Source: Azolla caroliniana (lineage: Eukaryota; Polypodiophyta). From it: a stretch of DNA of 64,000 nt. A program made the translations under genes and the position numbers. The notes under the pieces are model-generated. The model had not been told where the DNA came from. It worked only from the letters and a program-made list of their open reading frames with translations, and made no database searches. Positions 42,401-53,220 of the stretch are shown here, in pieces (positions within the stretch are counted from its first letter, which is position 1; every line of letters starts with the position of its first letter). The stretch is taken from the NCBI GenBank assembly GCA_043228905.1, contig JBHGNT010000020.1:12400001-12464000 (forward strand), given 5' to 3'.

Positions 42401-42945
42401 TTCTGTCGCGTCTCGTCGGTGAACCGATGCCCTATGCCTCGTGGGTCCCGCAAGCTAGGATCAGCCGCTACCCCCTTTATCCGATCCCAACTATCGTTAG
42501 GCAATGGGGCAGCCACATGCTTCACCTTCTTGTCCACGGTCTTGTACTTTATTTGCACCTTGACCGTCCTCGCTTCCTCAATCGACCGCCCAAGCTCTTC
42601 GATGGCGGTGTACATGTCAACTGAGTTGACTGGAATTACCTTGTCTTCATTGAGGCCCGAAACGACTACCCTCTCCATCTCTCTGAGAGTGTCGTCGAAC
42701 GAGACTGCCTCCATGGCGCCGCTTATGGTGTCATCTTCCCCCAATAAATTACATTGTTTGAGATACCTTTCGTATCTCTTGGCCCTAGACTTATCTCTAT
42801 CACTTAAACTAGTAATTTTACAAGCGCCATTTTCGGAGAACCAAAATTGTTTCCTATTACATTTAATAGTTTTACAAGGGTTTAGGGTCTTAGTTTGCCT
42901 CGGGCTATTGCGGCCCCACTCTCTAATAGCCCGAATCAAAAATCC
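39460..42945 (-). pseudogene. Element B pol: reverse transcriptase, RNase H, integrase
   Basis: Open in the -1 frame after the gag-protease stop: 742 codons to a TGA at 40711-40713 (RVR in copy A, so probably CGA to TGA), then open to the stop at 39460. RT: SNRWFTVPKKNGTLRF, DLYLGYDQFQ, and catalytic FLDD at 41770-41781 (Y-x-D-D class). RNase H: YVTVDTSPTGIGWVIN and VIETDCLPILGMVSG. Integrase: WWPGMYKDV, CESC of the HHCC finger, FKWMVDLVSM, VADRGEL, and NPEANGKIEHGH with the third acidic residue; the C-terminal part ends LDNQHRSMRKFAKRWFGPY and an acidic tail. No chromodomain is seen. Order PR-RT-RH-INT makes it Ty3/gypsy. Confidence 0.93.
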
Positions 42946-42952
42946 TCTCGGC
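42930..42952 (-). other. Conserved -1 frameshift site between protease and pol (element B)
   Basis: The gag-protease frame reads GAG GAT TTT TGA, and pol continues from TTT TTG in the -1 frame. The same layout occurs at 30453-30464 (stop TAA), near 35430 on the minus strand (TAG) and at 47646-47657 (TAG). This fits ribosomal slippage on U-UUU with a stop in the A site. Confidence 0.65.
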
Positions 42953-45086
42953 TATCCCCTTTGAGGGAGGCTTGATTGCGCTCATGGTTGGGCCTCACTG
43001 TAAGGAACTGGACCAAATGCTTCCCATCTTGGCTCTTGACCCTCACATATGCCGACCCGTTGTCTAGCACCTTCGTCTCCATACGAGCCGCCGTGATGTA
43101 TGGTTCACCCAAGATGACCGGGTGCGAGGACATCTCTTGAACAAAGAAATTTTGATCTATTTCTATGTCCCCCACCTTCACACGTACATTCGGGCAAGCC
43201 CCGTATAACTCCTCGGTTGCTCGGGTCGCCGCTCTAATCTTCCACCCGTGCTTCATGTTGATCGGCCACTTTCCCTTTTTATAAAAGTCCATGGACATAA
43301 GGTTGATCTTAGAGCCATGGTCGATCAATGCTACCACCGGCTCTTTTACATCTCCAACCCGTACCGGTGTCTCCGTTGTCGCTCTCGCCCAATGCGGCCT
43401 CGTGTAGTGACTATCCGCACAGTCTTCGTCTTCCTCGGGGACCTCAGTTGACAATGCATTTACAATCGCGGGTTTTGCCACTTCTTGCTCCGTTGAGAGC
43501 CGCTTCCTCTTCATTAGGTCGATGATGACCTCGTGAAATTCTTTCTTGGCAATTCCGAGGACCTCTCGCAAGGTAAACTCTACGCGACTATCGAGGATCC
43601 TCTCCTCCACTACCTTCTTCAAGTCCGTTGCTTGTTCGATCTCCGAGCAAAGCTTGAAGTTGGGGGGGTTCCCCTTCTCTTTCCATCTTTCGTCGCGTGC
43701 TTGAGACTGGTTCGGCTCTTCCCTTCTTCGTGCACCTCGAGCGTCGTACTTCCTTGATGGACCGGCTCCCTCGTCATTTCCTACCTTCTTCTCTTCTACC
43801 ATTACTTCGTAGTTTTGGCAAGCGGCTTCCACTAAGCCTGTCTTTTCTTCCACCGGATCCTTCCACCTGGTTGCTTCTTGGACCCTTCTTTCCGCCTCGT
43901 CTGCTTCTTCTCTTTTGAACTTCCCCTTAGAGAGGCTTCCAAGGATTGATGGCCAAAAGTCAAACTCTTTCTCCTCTTGCCTCCTCCCCTCTTTCCCCAC
44001 TCGGATCCCAGCCGATGCCGAGTAGTGGACGGCTTCAACATTTCGTGCTTCGGCCTCCTCCATTAGCCTTCTCATGCCCCCTCGGCCTTGATTCAATCCC
44101 AACGGGCGCCTTGTCTCCGTCGAATAGACCCTATTGTTCCAAAGATAGACAATATCCTTTCTTAGGGCCTCTTGAAAGTCTCCACACTCCCTTCGTAGGT
44201 GGTCGGGGTTGTCACACCACATACATCTTTGCGCGAACGGGGGACGTCGATCTTGAGGGCCGCCACTCTCTCTCCTAGCTTGCGCTATTTGGAGATCTCG
44301 CACCATCTTTGTGAGCTCGTCTATTGCCGACCCTCCCGACGGTGCTTCAACCACGTTTCTCTCGGGGATGAACCTTGCATTTGCTTGCTCTCTTTCTTGA
44401 GGTATTCTACCAGCCCTGGGTTCGTGTGTCTCACTAATGGAGCCTGTGGATGTTTGGCCGCTCAACGGAGACCCGTCATTCCATTCCCTTCTCTTATCGA
44501 AGCGGCTACAAACCCGTTTTACCATAGCCCAATCCGTTGTGAGCCCATCATCAGTTTCGAGGAGGGACCCCACCTTCTCTCAGTCTCGTGCATCAACAAT
44601 CTTTATGAATAGTAGGACCTTGCTTGTGTCAAGCACCATCCTATCGAGCGTCGAGAGTCGCGCGAAGCGCTTCTCAAATTCTTGTAAAAGTACCATAGTA
44701 TTTCTCCCCTTGCCGGGAAGCTCAACCCACTCCATTAGATCCCTTTTCGAAATTCTGAGTGAGTCATCAAGGCCGTACTTCTCGAGGAGTCTTTCTTCGA
44801 ACTCCACCCAATTGCAACAGTTCGCTTGGATCTCGAGTACCTCCGCGTGGATACTCGGCGTTACCACTCTAGCGAATCCGGTTAGCCGCCTATCTTCGGG
44901 GACGTTTCGCATAAGCATTTCGGCCTTATAGGCATCCAAGTAGCTCGTGATATCTCTTCCATTGAACCGCCCCGTTGTGCTAACCATCGTCTCTATGGCC
45001 CGGTCTAGACCGGTGATGCCTTCTCGGGCATTTACCAAGCCGTCCACCGCCGCCGCCATCGCTTCAGCGAGTTCTCCTCCTCGCAT
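42936..45086 (-). pseudogene. Element B gag-protease
   Basis: The ATG at 45086 (MRGGELAEAMAAAVDGL) is the first in frame. Capsid region TTGRFNGRDITSYLDAYKAE to LQEFEKRFARLSTLDRMVLD, one TGA at 44580-44582 (A1 has Arg), then a zinc knuckle CMWCDNPDHLRREC (about 44185-44228), a long charged linker, and a protease with VALIDHGSKINLMSMDFY at about 43290-43340: Asp-His-Gly where retroviral-type proteases have Asp-Thr/Ser-Gly. The frame ends ...SREDF-TGA at 42936, overlapping pol. The TGA at 44580 is the only other interruption. Confidence 0.92.
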
Positions 45087-45131
45087 CTTGGTTCTCCCTT
45101 GCCGCCCTTTCACGTCGGGATCACCAATTTA

Positions 45132-46781
45132 TGTCGCGAAGTTTCGCGCGCGTGTGTTACTTGGGCGGGACAATACTACTTCCCCACCCCTTCCCGAGCA
45201 AGGTCTCGTTCCCCTTTTGTTTTGTGAGGCCGGTGGCTCTTGTTGACCACGACTCGTCGACCTTCCGAGATCACCGTACGAGCTAAGTGACCAAACGAGT
45301 ACAAGCAAGATGAGCACGCAACATGAACGCACAAGGGGACGATAACATAAACACGAATGTCCGTACGGCTTTATGAGGAGGAGAAGTGCATGGGCGCGCA
45401 TGAACGCTCCCTTGTGACAAGACGTCGAACGTACGAGGAAGACACAAAACACACGCACAAAATGCTCGTATGCCTTTATGAGGAGGAGAGGTGCATGGGC
45501 AAGCCCGAACGGTCCCCTCGTCACAAGACGGTCGAACGTACAAGGAAGACACAAACACACGCACAAATGCTCGTACGCCTTTATGAGGAGGAGAGGTGCA
45601 TGGGCAAGCCCGAACAGTCCCCTCGTCACAAGACGGTCGAACGTACAAGGAAGACACAAACACACGCACAAATGCTCGTACGCCTTTATGAGGAGGAGAG
45701 GTGCATGGGCAAGCCCGAACGGTCCCCTCGTCACAAGACGGTCGAACGTACAAGGAAGACACAAACACACGCACAAAATGCTCGTACGCCTTTATGAGGA
45801 GGAGAGGTGCATGGGCAAGCCCGAACGGTCCCCTCGTCACAAGACGGTCGAACGTACAAGGAAGACACAAACACACGCACAAAATGCTCGTACGCCTTTA
45901 TGAGGAGGAGAGGTGCATGGGCAAGCCCGAACGGTCCCCTCGTCACAAGACGGCCGAACGTACAAGAAAGACACGAATAAAGAAAGAAGGAGAGAAAGAA
46001 ACACGAACAATATTGACCAAAGAGTTAAATACGTGTTTGATTCTAATGCAAGAGGACCCTTTATAAAATAGGGTTTTTTTTTTACAATGGCAACTTATAG
46101 TTAACCACAAGCTCAATCAAAACATAAATATTAAATACCCTTAGAGACAAGGCAAAACCGAACACGGCGAAGACGAACCATGACCACCCGAACGGCAAGC
46201 ACACGGGCTCGCAACGACGAACGGGGCGGAGCAACGTCGAGCCAACGAAGCTTGGGCTCATGAGCACGTGGCGGTGGGGGGATGAAGGGGTATGAGATGA
46301 AGAAAAGTGGTGAATAAGGAGATGAAGAGCTTCGAAGGAAAATTGGCGATAGTCTCATCCTCCCAAAACGTCCTCCCAAATGAGCCCCCCTCGACCTCCT
46401 TTTATAGGAAAAAAAGAAGGGGGGGGTCGCCAAATTTGTCTTCAATGAAAAAGGAATAAAATTCCTTAAATCATGCTACACTGTAAGACTAGACTCAAAC
46501 CGTGCACCTCTAGCTAGTAGTCAATGTGACTATCCACAAACCCAATAACTCTTTCTTATATAATATGTAAGTCTATCTCTATAAATTTATAGCCTGTCTC
46601 CCCTCTACCCTTTATCTCACCTCTCTCTTACTTTTTGCACGAGCTTCTATACCTCCCGTTTACCCTTTCTTTTCCTTTTTATTTTGCATATGCACAATTA
46701 ATCGCTTTTGTGTGCACACACATTGCACATGCACATTTTTGACCCGCTTTTTCCCACCCTCGAGCACACCACATCACGACA
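45132..46781 (-). repeat. 5' LTR of element B
   Basis: 1650 bp, same ends as the 3' LTR. Carries six minisatellite units (45357-45965), an extra 150-bp segment after them, and the same tRNA-like stretch near 46475-46550. The border with the internal region is ...CGCGACA, five bases before the primer site. Confidence 0.93.
45357..45965. repeat. LTR minisatellite of element B (5' copy), six units
   Basis: One divergent unit followed by five units starting near 45461, 45566, 45671, 45777 and 45883. Same unit as in the 3' LTR, with one more repeat. The last junction is followed by AAGAAAGACACGAATAAAG, which is unique to this LTR. Confidence 0.95.
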
Positions 46782-47657
46782 ACGGCCTGCCAAAACTACA
46801 AGGTTCTAGTGGAAGATAAGCGAGTGGGAAAGGGTGGAGGAGCCGAACCCTTTGGCCGGTACGAGACGCGGAGCGTGCCGAAGAGAAGTCACGCCGGCGG
46901 TCCCGGCTCACAAGAAAGATCGAAACCAGTGGGTTACTGGCTAGACTCTGAAATAGAGAAAGCGGTGAACTTATGGAAAGTCCTTGAAGAATAGATCCTC
47001 GACAACAGGGTGGAGCTGTCTCTGAGGGAAGTGTTGGGGATCGCCAAGAAGGAGTTCCACGACTCCATCGTAGACTTGGTGAAGCGAAAAAGGCTCACGA
47101 CTGAGCCAAAACCTCAAAACCTCGTGGAAGTGCGAACAACAGACTTAGATGACGCAGCCGGCGAAGATGAATTGGCGGATAGCCACTACTCGAAGCTACA
47201 TTGGGCGAGAGCGACCCCTGGAGACCCCGTCCGGATTGGGAACGTTCAAGAGCCAATGGTGGCGTTGATAGACCATGGATCCGAAATCAACATGATGTCC
47301 ATGGATTTCTACAAAAAGGGGAAGTGGACGATCAACACCAAGCATGGGTGGAAAATACAAGCAGCTACGCACGCTACGGAGGAGCTACAGGGGGCGTGCC
47401 CGAATGTACACATGAAGATTAGCGATGTCGAGATCGATCAACACTTTTTTGTGCAGGAGACTTCCTCGCACCCGGTGATCCTCGGCGAACCATACATTAC
47501 AGCGGCTTGTATGGAGACCAAAGTGTTGGACAACAGTTCGGCATACGCGCGGGTGAAGAGCCAAGACGGACGTCACTCCATCCAATTTTTTACTGTGCGA
47601 CCGAACCATGAGCATAACCGTGAATCTCTCAGCAACAACGACTGAGAGGATTTTTAG
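46782..47657 (+). pseudogene. Copy A gag C-terminus and protease
   Basis: Resumes after element B with CQNYKVLVEDKR (shifted frame at the join), one TAG near 46993 (Gln or Arg in sisters), then open at 47010-47645 with LREVLGIAKKEFHDSIVDLV and protease core ALIDHGSEINMMSMDFY (DHG variant). A TGA at 47643-47645 stands where B has Arg. The family stop after EDF is TAG at 47655-47657. Confidence 0.88.
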
Positions 47658-49320
47658 AGAGGGCTATCAAGGCGTGGGGCCACAATAGTCTGAACACCCC
47701 GAAGAAACCCCACACGTGTACCATAGATAGGGGATGTTGGTTCTCTGACAACGGAGGTTGTACTACAACTGGCGTCAGAAGCCGGGAAAAGAAGAAGGTT
47801 GAAGAGCGTTTAAGGGCGTGTGGTGCCCTTAGCTCCAAAGCAAGATCAGTGGTGCCATGGAGGCGATCTCTTTCGACGACACCCTTGGAGAGATCAGGAG
47901 GGTAGCCGATGAAGGCCTGAGCAGAGACCGGGTAATTCCGGTCAATTTCGTGGAAGTGTATGAAGTCATTGCAGACTTCAGTGAGAAGGTCAGGTCGGAG
48001 AAGATGTCCCTAGTTGACACCAAATACAAGACTGTCGACCAAAAGGTGAGGCTTGTCGTGGCTCCCTTGTCGAAGGGCAGCGAAGAGCGGAGGAAATGGT
48101 TCGTGCTAGACCCCAGTTTGCGGAATCCGGTCGGCACTGGTTCACCGACGAGACACTACGGGAGCTTCCTACTACCCGCGGAAGAGAACCGATTTCAGAG
48201 GATGCTTGAGAGACACGGGAAGGCCTTCGCATTCTCACCGGAGGAGATCGGGTGCGTCGACCCGATAGTCGTAGAGCCCATGGTTATCTTCACGGTACCG
48301 CACGTGTCGTGGAATCTCAAACCAAATCCGGTACATAGAGCTCACATCCCAAAGTTGATGGAGTTGTTGAATCAGAAGGTGGAGATGGGCATCCTTGAGC
48401 CGTCGAGTGCCCAAATTCAAATCGATGATTTATGGTGCCGAAAAAGAATGGCACATCACGCTTCATTCAAGACTTGCAACCAGTCAATAAAGTGACCATT
48501 CAGAATGCAAGGATCGGGCCAACCATCGATGAGTTCGCGGAGGCCTTCGCTAGAAGGTCGATCTACTCGGTTGGTGATCTATACTCGGGATATGATCAAT
48601 TCCAACTAGCCATTGAGAGTAGGGATATCACGACAATGCGGACCCCTCTCGACTTAGTGCGGATGTGTATCTTGCCGCAAGGAGGAACCAACTCGGTGGC
48701 GCACCTGGTAAACGCGATGAACAAAGTGTTGAGGGACTGCATCCCGGACACCATCATGCCATTTTTGGACGACATTCCAATCAAGGGATGTCTGGTAGAA
48801 GAGAAGAATGAATCGGTCGGACCAGACGGATGCCAAAATTTCGTGACAAACCATATCAATGACTGCGAGAAGGTGCTATAGAGGCTCGAGGGTGCGTGGC
48901 TCACCTTCTCCGTAGAGAAGTCGACTTTCGGCCAATCCGAAATCTTGGTGGTTGGGCACTTGTGCGGGCTGTATGGCCGAAAACCATCTCCGGCTAAGGT
49001 GGAAGCCATCTCCGCAATGAGAGAAGAATGCAAGTTGATTACAGAGGTCCGGAGATTACTAGGGGCGTGCGTGTTCTACCATATCTAGATTCCACATTAC
49101 GCACACGTCGTCGAGCCGCTCTACGGGCTGCTGAAGAAGGGCCGCAAATTCGAATGGAACGAGGAGCATGCGGAGTCGGTCCGAAGGCTGAAGGAGGCGC
49201 TTGCTGCGGCACCGGCCCTCTCGAAAGCGGTTTACGGAAAGGGTACCCCGATTTACGTGACCATGGACACGAGCCCAACCGGAATCGGATGGGTGGTCAA
49301 TCAGGAAGACGAAGACGACA
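47652..49320 (+). pseudogene. Copy A pol: RT and RNase H start
   Basis: The -1 frame continues with AIKAWGHNSL and GGCTTTGV. Pieces match B: DTLGEIRRVADEGLSRDRVI, TKYKTVDQKV, LERHGKAFAFS, VPKKNGTSRFIQDL, DLYSGYDQFQLAIESRDITT, FLDD near 48770, EILVVGHLCG, YVTMDTSPTGIGWVVN. Stops at 48879-48881 (TAG, Gln in B) and 49086-49088 and several frameshifts. It is interrupted at 49320 by insert X. Confidence 0.88.
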
Positions 49321-50172
49321 TTGTCGTGGAGATTCACAACCATAGTGAGAAAACCAGAACTAATGGGAATATCAGCAGGGTGTGGCGTGAGCATTCACCC
49401 TTGTATACATGTGTAAGATAATGGGGTGCCTTTATGGCACCAAATAAGAGTTTATGTTGGGACAAAGAATCCTATGTAATATGGGATTTATCCCACATTG
49501 TTACACACCTCCTCATTGTGCTATGAAAGGAAGGGAGGGTCCCTTGAAAAAGGGTTGCCCATTTTGAATTAGGAGGGTATACCACTTAGGTCTAAAGTAA
49601 GGTAGCTTTTCTCTTCTTTCTTTCTTTCTTTCTTCCTTACTTACTTTCTTTAGGGTTTCATCTAGGTCTTCTTCTTTGTCATCATGTGGGTGGAATCTTC
49701 GTGTCTGTTTAGGGTTTAGTTTGGTTAAGAGCTTGTATGTCTTAAGGGGTTTTCGCTTCTGTCTCCTGTGCAAGACCCCGCTCGGTGTGACGAGCCCGAG
49801 AGCTCCCTGATCGGCGGCTTGGCAGCAAACTGCTATTCTAACCTAACCTACCTTGGTCCGGCTCAAGGCCAGAGTTGTATCTTGCTCTTGTATATATATA
49901 GTGTAGTTCTGTGCATCTATGTTTGTGTTGGTGTCTTTGGAGTTCCTTCTTTCTAGTTTTTGTACATAGGATGTGTGCGCCTAGTCAGTGTTGCGTGCAC
50001 GCCCTTTTCCCTCTCTCATTCGGTTGCTCCCGGTACGTATCCGGAAATGCTCTAGTTGGTGTCATGGCCGGTCGTGGGAAACAATGAAGCTTGACCTTCC
50101 ATGCTCCGTCTCTCTCTGGTCCAAGACCCTTGTGATCCCGCCCCGGATCTAACACGCATGCGCGGATTATCG
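49321..50172. mobile_element. Insert X: 852-bp unclassified insertion in copy A
   Basis: Splits copy A inside RNase H: the protein matching B breaks at GWVVNQEDED and resumes at RFPIRFGAKVLSERQRGY. The direct repeat CGACA flanks it (49316-49320 and 50173-50177), and keeping one copy leaves the coding sequence in frame. Inside are (TTTC)n at about 49606-49635, a TATA-like TTGTATATATATAG near 49888, and no coding region. Ends are not clear inverted repeats. A solo LTR or another retroposon is possible: TGTCG...CGACA-like ends also fit if the borders move by a base. Confidence 0.65.
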
Positions 50173-50669
50173 CGACAACGTAAGGTTCCCCATCCGATTT
50201 GGAGCGAAAGTATTAAGCGAGCGGCAACGAGGATACGCCCAGGTTAAACACGAACTTTGGGGTATCATTTCGGCAGTCAAGGCCGACAAAGACTATTTGA
50301 TCCAGACAGAGGTAGTAATCGAGACAGACTGCCTACCTATCTTAGGTATGATTTCCGGATGCGCGACTTCGGACCTGGCTATGTTCAGGTGGATCGCATA
50401 CATCAAGTCCATAAACCCGGAGATCTGACACATCTCCGGTAAAGACAATGCCATGGTCGATATGCTTTCAAGAGCGCAGTTTGACAACGAGGACGGCATG
50501 GTGTCAGAGGACGAAGAAGTCGGCGTGGACTTCTTCGAGTCGGCTCGTGTAGTAGCAGGGGAGGGGAGCACTCCGAGACTGAATGAGTTTAACAAAAACG
50601 AGTACGACAGGCAGTGGCTCCAGATAGGCAAATTCTTAAAAACATTTGCAACAGATGCGGCATGGACGA
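50173..50669 (+). pseudogene. Copy A RNase H end and linker
   Basis: RFGAKVLSERQRGYAQVKHELWGI, EVVIETDCLPILGMISGCAT, MLSRAQFDNEDGMVSEDEEVGVDFFESA and LQIGKFLKTFATDAAWT match B. One stop at 50428-50430. Cut at 50669 by the LTR of element C. Confidence 0.88.
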
Positions 50670-51125
50670 TGTTAGAGACATAAATTAATGTAAGCATGAG
50701 ATAAGGATAGAAAATAGATAAATAGATAGAAAGGAGAGAGAGAAAGAAGGGTGCCGATCTACCCGACCACCCCCGAGCGAAGGGATCGAGACGGACTCAA
50801 GCCTCGATCGGCGTCCTATACCACCGTCGTGGCGTCGAGTCATACATGGTGCTGACACGCTCGCTACAAGAGTTGACCCACCACAAGACAGAGTCTCGAC
50901 GTAGTCAACAAGATGATGAAATGAGGGTAGCTAGGCCTCTTATTTATAGCGATACCCAAGGCCCCAGGCAAGTTCCCACTTGGCCTAATGGGTTGTCTCA
51001 ATCCCGAGGATTAAAAGTAATCTTCTCCTTCTTTACACTCTCATTTAACCCTCACACTTATCCACGTGTATAAAATACTACGGTAAATTCTTACCACAGG
51101 ATATTATATGGTCATGCCCGTAACA
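50670..51125 (-). repeat. 3' LTR of element C
   Basis: 456 bp, paired with 62219-62675. By eye the two differ at more than 15 positions, many C/T or G/A. TATA-like TTATTTATAG near 50938 on the plus strand reads CTATAAATAA on the element strand. Confidence 0.93.
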
Positions 51126-53220
51126 TACCATCAGATTGAGGATGATCCGTGGAGCTCATGCTCAACGTAGTTTCTAACTTCATAAAGACTTGCGTCCAGA
51201 AGTCACTAGTAAACTTTGGATCTCGATCACTCACGATATCCATCGGTAACCCATAAAAACGAAATAACTCATCAATGAATTGGTAAGCCAATTCAGGAGC
51301 TGTTACCGTGGTTTTAGTAGCAATAAATCTAGCCATTTTAGTTAGTCTATCAACCACAACCAAGATGGCATCATGGCCTTTTTGGGTGCGAGGAAGGCTA
51401 ACAATAAAATCCATGGATATACTTTCCCACTTATTATTGGGAATGTCCAAGGGATGTAAAAGTCATGCGGCTTTAAGTCGCTCGGCTTTGTTAACCTGAC
51501 ATTGGTGACATTTAGTCACATAGCTATGTATGTTAGGACGCATCTTAGGCCAATAAAATTGAGTGGAGATGAGAACGAGTGTAAGATGTATTCCAGGGTG
51601 CCTTGTTGAGGGTGCATCATGCCATTAAAAAAGAATCCTCTTTTTGACCTCGGGTAAATCTAGAACACAAACCTTCCCATTACGGTAGAGCAGACCGTTA
51701 GCAATGTGGAAGTATTCCTTCGAGGATGTGGCGGTGTCTGTTCCAGACTCAACTCTTGCCCAGTATTTTGCAAAATAATTGTCATCAAGATACTTTCCTC
51801 GAAGGTGATCATAAAGATATGATGATATTTCAGTGAAGCTAAGCATGTTAACTTCACGGATGCGACTTAGTGCATCAACGATAATGTTCATGGAACCTTT
51901 ACGATATCGTATGGAAAAATCAAAGTCCTAGATGAGATCAGCCCATCGTGCCTTACGACTTTTAGGTCTTGTTGATCACAAAACTATTTCAAGGACTCAT
52001 GGTCCGTAGTTACCACAAAGCGATTTCCATAAAGATAATGACGCCATGTTTTGAGCACATGTATAATTGCAAATAATTCCTTTTGTTGAACGGTATACCG
52101 ACATTGAGCAGAATCAAGTTTCTTACTCTCGAATGCTATTGGTTTACCATCTTGATATAAGACAGCACCTATAGCATAATCGCTTGTATCGGTTTCAACC
52201 TCAAAAGGTTTTGAAGGATCAGGTAAAAGAAGTGAAGGAGCCTTGCATACCAGGTCCTTGAGTTCCTTAAAGGCGAGGTCTAGTGTAGCATTCCAGACAA
52301 TAGGTTTTGTAGACTTACGCGTTTGACCTTTTAAAAGATCAGTAAACAGCGTCATCAATTGGGAGTAATTACGAAGGGATTTTCGCAAAAACCCGACAAA
52401 ACCAAGGAATGATCAAACTTCTCGAATATTCCGAAGAGTGGGCGAAAGCTTGATTTTCTCGATGCGAGAAGGATCAATTTCAACTCCTCGTTCGGTTATG
52501 AGATGTCCAAGATAAGTAATTTATTTCTTGAAGAACTCACATTTTGAGATCTTCGCGTAAAACTGTTTGTCACGCAATGTTTGTAAAACAAAACAGACAT
52601 GTTTAGCATGTTCTTGTAATGTATGGCTATAAACTAAAATATCATCCAAGAAAATAACGACAAATTTTCCAATTTGTTCTCGGAAAATGTCATTCATTTC
52701 TTGTTAAAATGTAGTCGGGGCATTGGTCAAACCAAAAGGCATAACCAAAAACTCATAATGGCCATAATGTGTACAAAATGTTGTTTTAGGAACATCGTCC
52801 TCACTTATACGAATTTGATGGTAGCTAGTATGGAGATCAAGTTTTGTAAAATACCGGGCTCCTTGGAGACGGTCAATTAGATCGTTAGCCCGGGGCAATC
52901 CATACGAATTCTTGATCATCACTTTATTCAAGCGTCGGTAATTAATACACATACGCCATGTGCCCTCTTTCTTTTTAACCTAGAGAACTGGTGCACCCCA
53001 TGGAGATTTACTATAACATATATAACCCATTCGTAAATAGTCCTTTAGTTGCTTAGATACCTCATCCTCTTCGGATCAACTTAAGCGATAAGGAGGTATA
53101 CTTATTGGTGCAACGCCAGGTACAATATCTATACGATGGTCTATATTACGTTTAGGAGGTAACCCATCTGGTAGTTCACTTGGAAAAACATCACGAAAAT
53201 CATTTAAGATTTCATCAAGT
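51126..53220 (-). pseudogene. Element C pol: RT, RNase H, truncated integrase
   Basis: [52 protein letters not shown] (52704-52952), then the FLDD region at about 52640-52660. RNase H: AFKELKDLVCKAPSLLLPDP, IGAVLYQDGKPIAFESKKL (51984-52388). Integrase: NKWESISMDFIVSLPRT, VVVDRLTKMARFIA and VSDRDPKFTSDFW (51112-51450) show the first two acidic residues; the protein stops at STDHPQSDGM exactly at the LTR, so the catalytic Glu and all that follows are lost. Several frameshifts. Confidence 0.9.

Larger units (their letters stand above)
37910..46781 (-). mobile_element. Ty3/gypsy element B, nearly complete, with both LTRs
   Basis: 8.87-kb minus-strand element: 5' LTR 45132-46781, a TGG-type primer site at 45113-45127 (TGGTGATCCCGACGT), gag-protease 42936-45086, pol 39460-42945, polypurine tract GGTGGGGGTGGA at 39401-39412, 3' LTR 37910-39400. 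LTR ends are TGTCG/CGACA. Target duplication is imperfect (GCGG left, ACGG right), but copy A's reading is continuous across the insert. Only two TGA codons and the family frameshift interrupt its coding. Over a 200-bp stretch the LTRs differ at about seven bases, so the insertion is fairly young. The primer tRNA was not identified. Confidence 0.93.

Noticed and set aside
42224-42964. Plus-strand 246-codon frame opposite element B pol
   Set aside because: Antisense to the RT domain; no independent similarity.
45113-45127. Naming the tRNA that primes element B
   Set aside because: TGGTGATCCCGACGT is in the right place, but I could not match it to a specific plant tRNA 3' end from memory.
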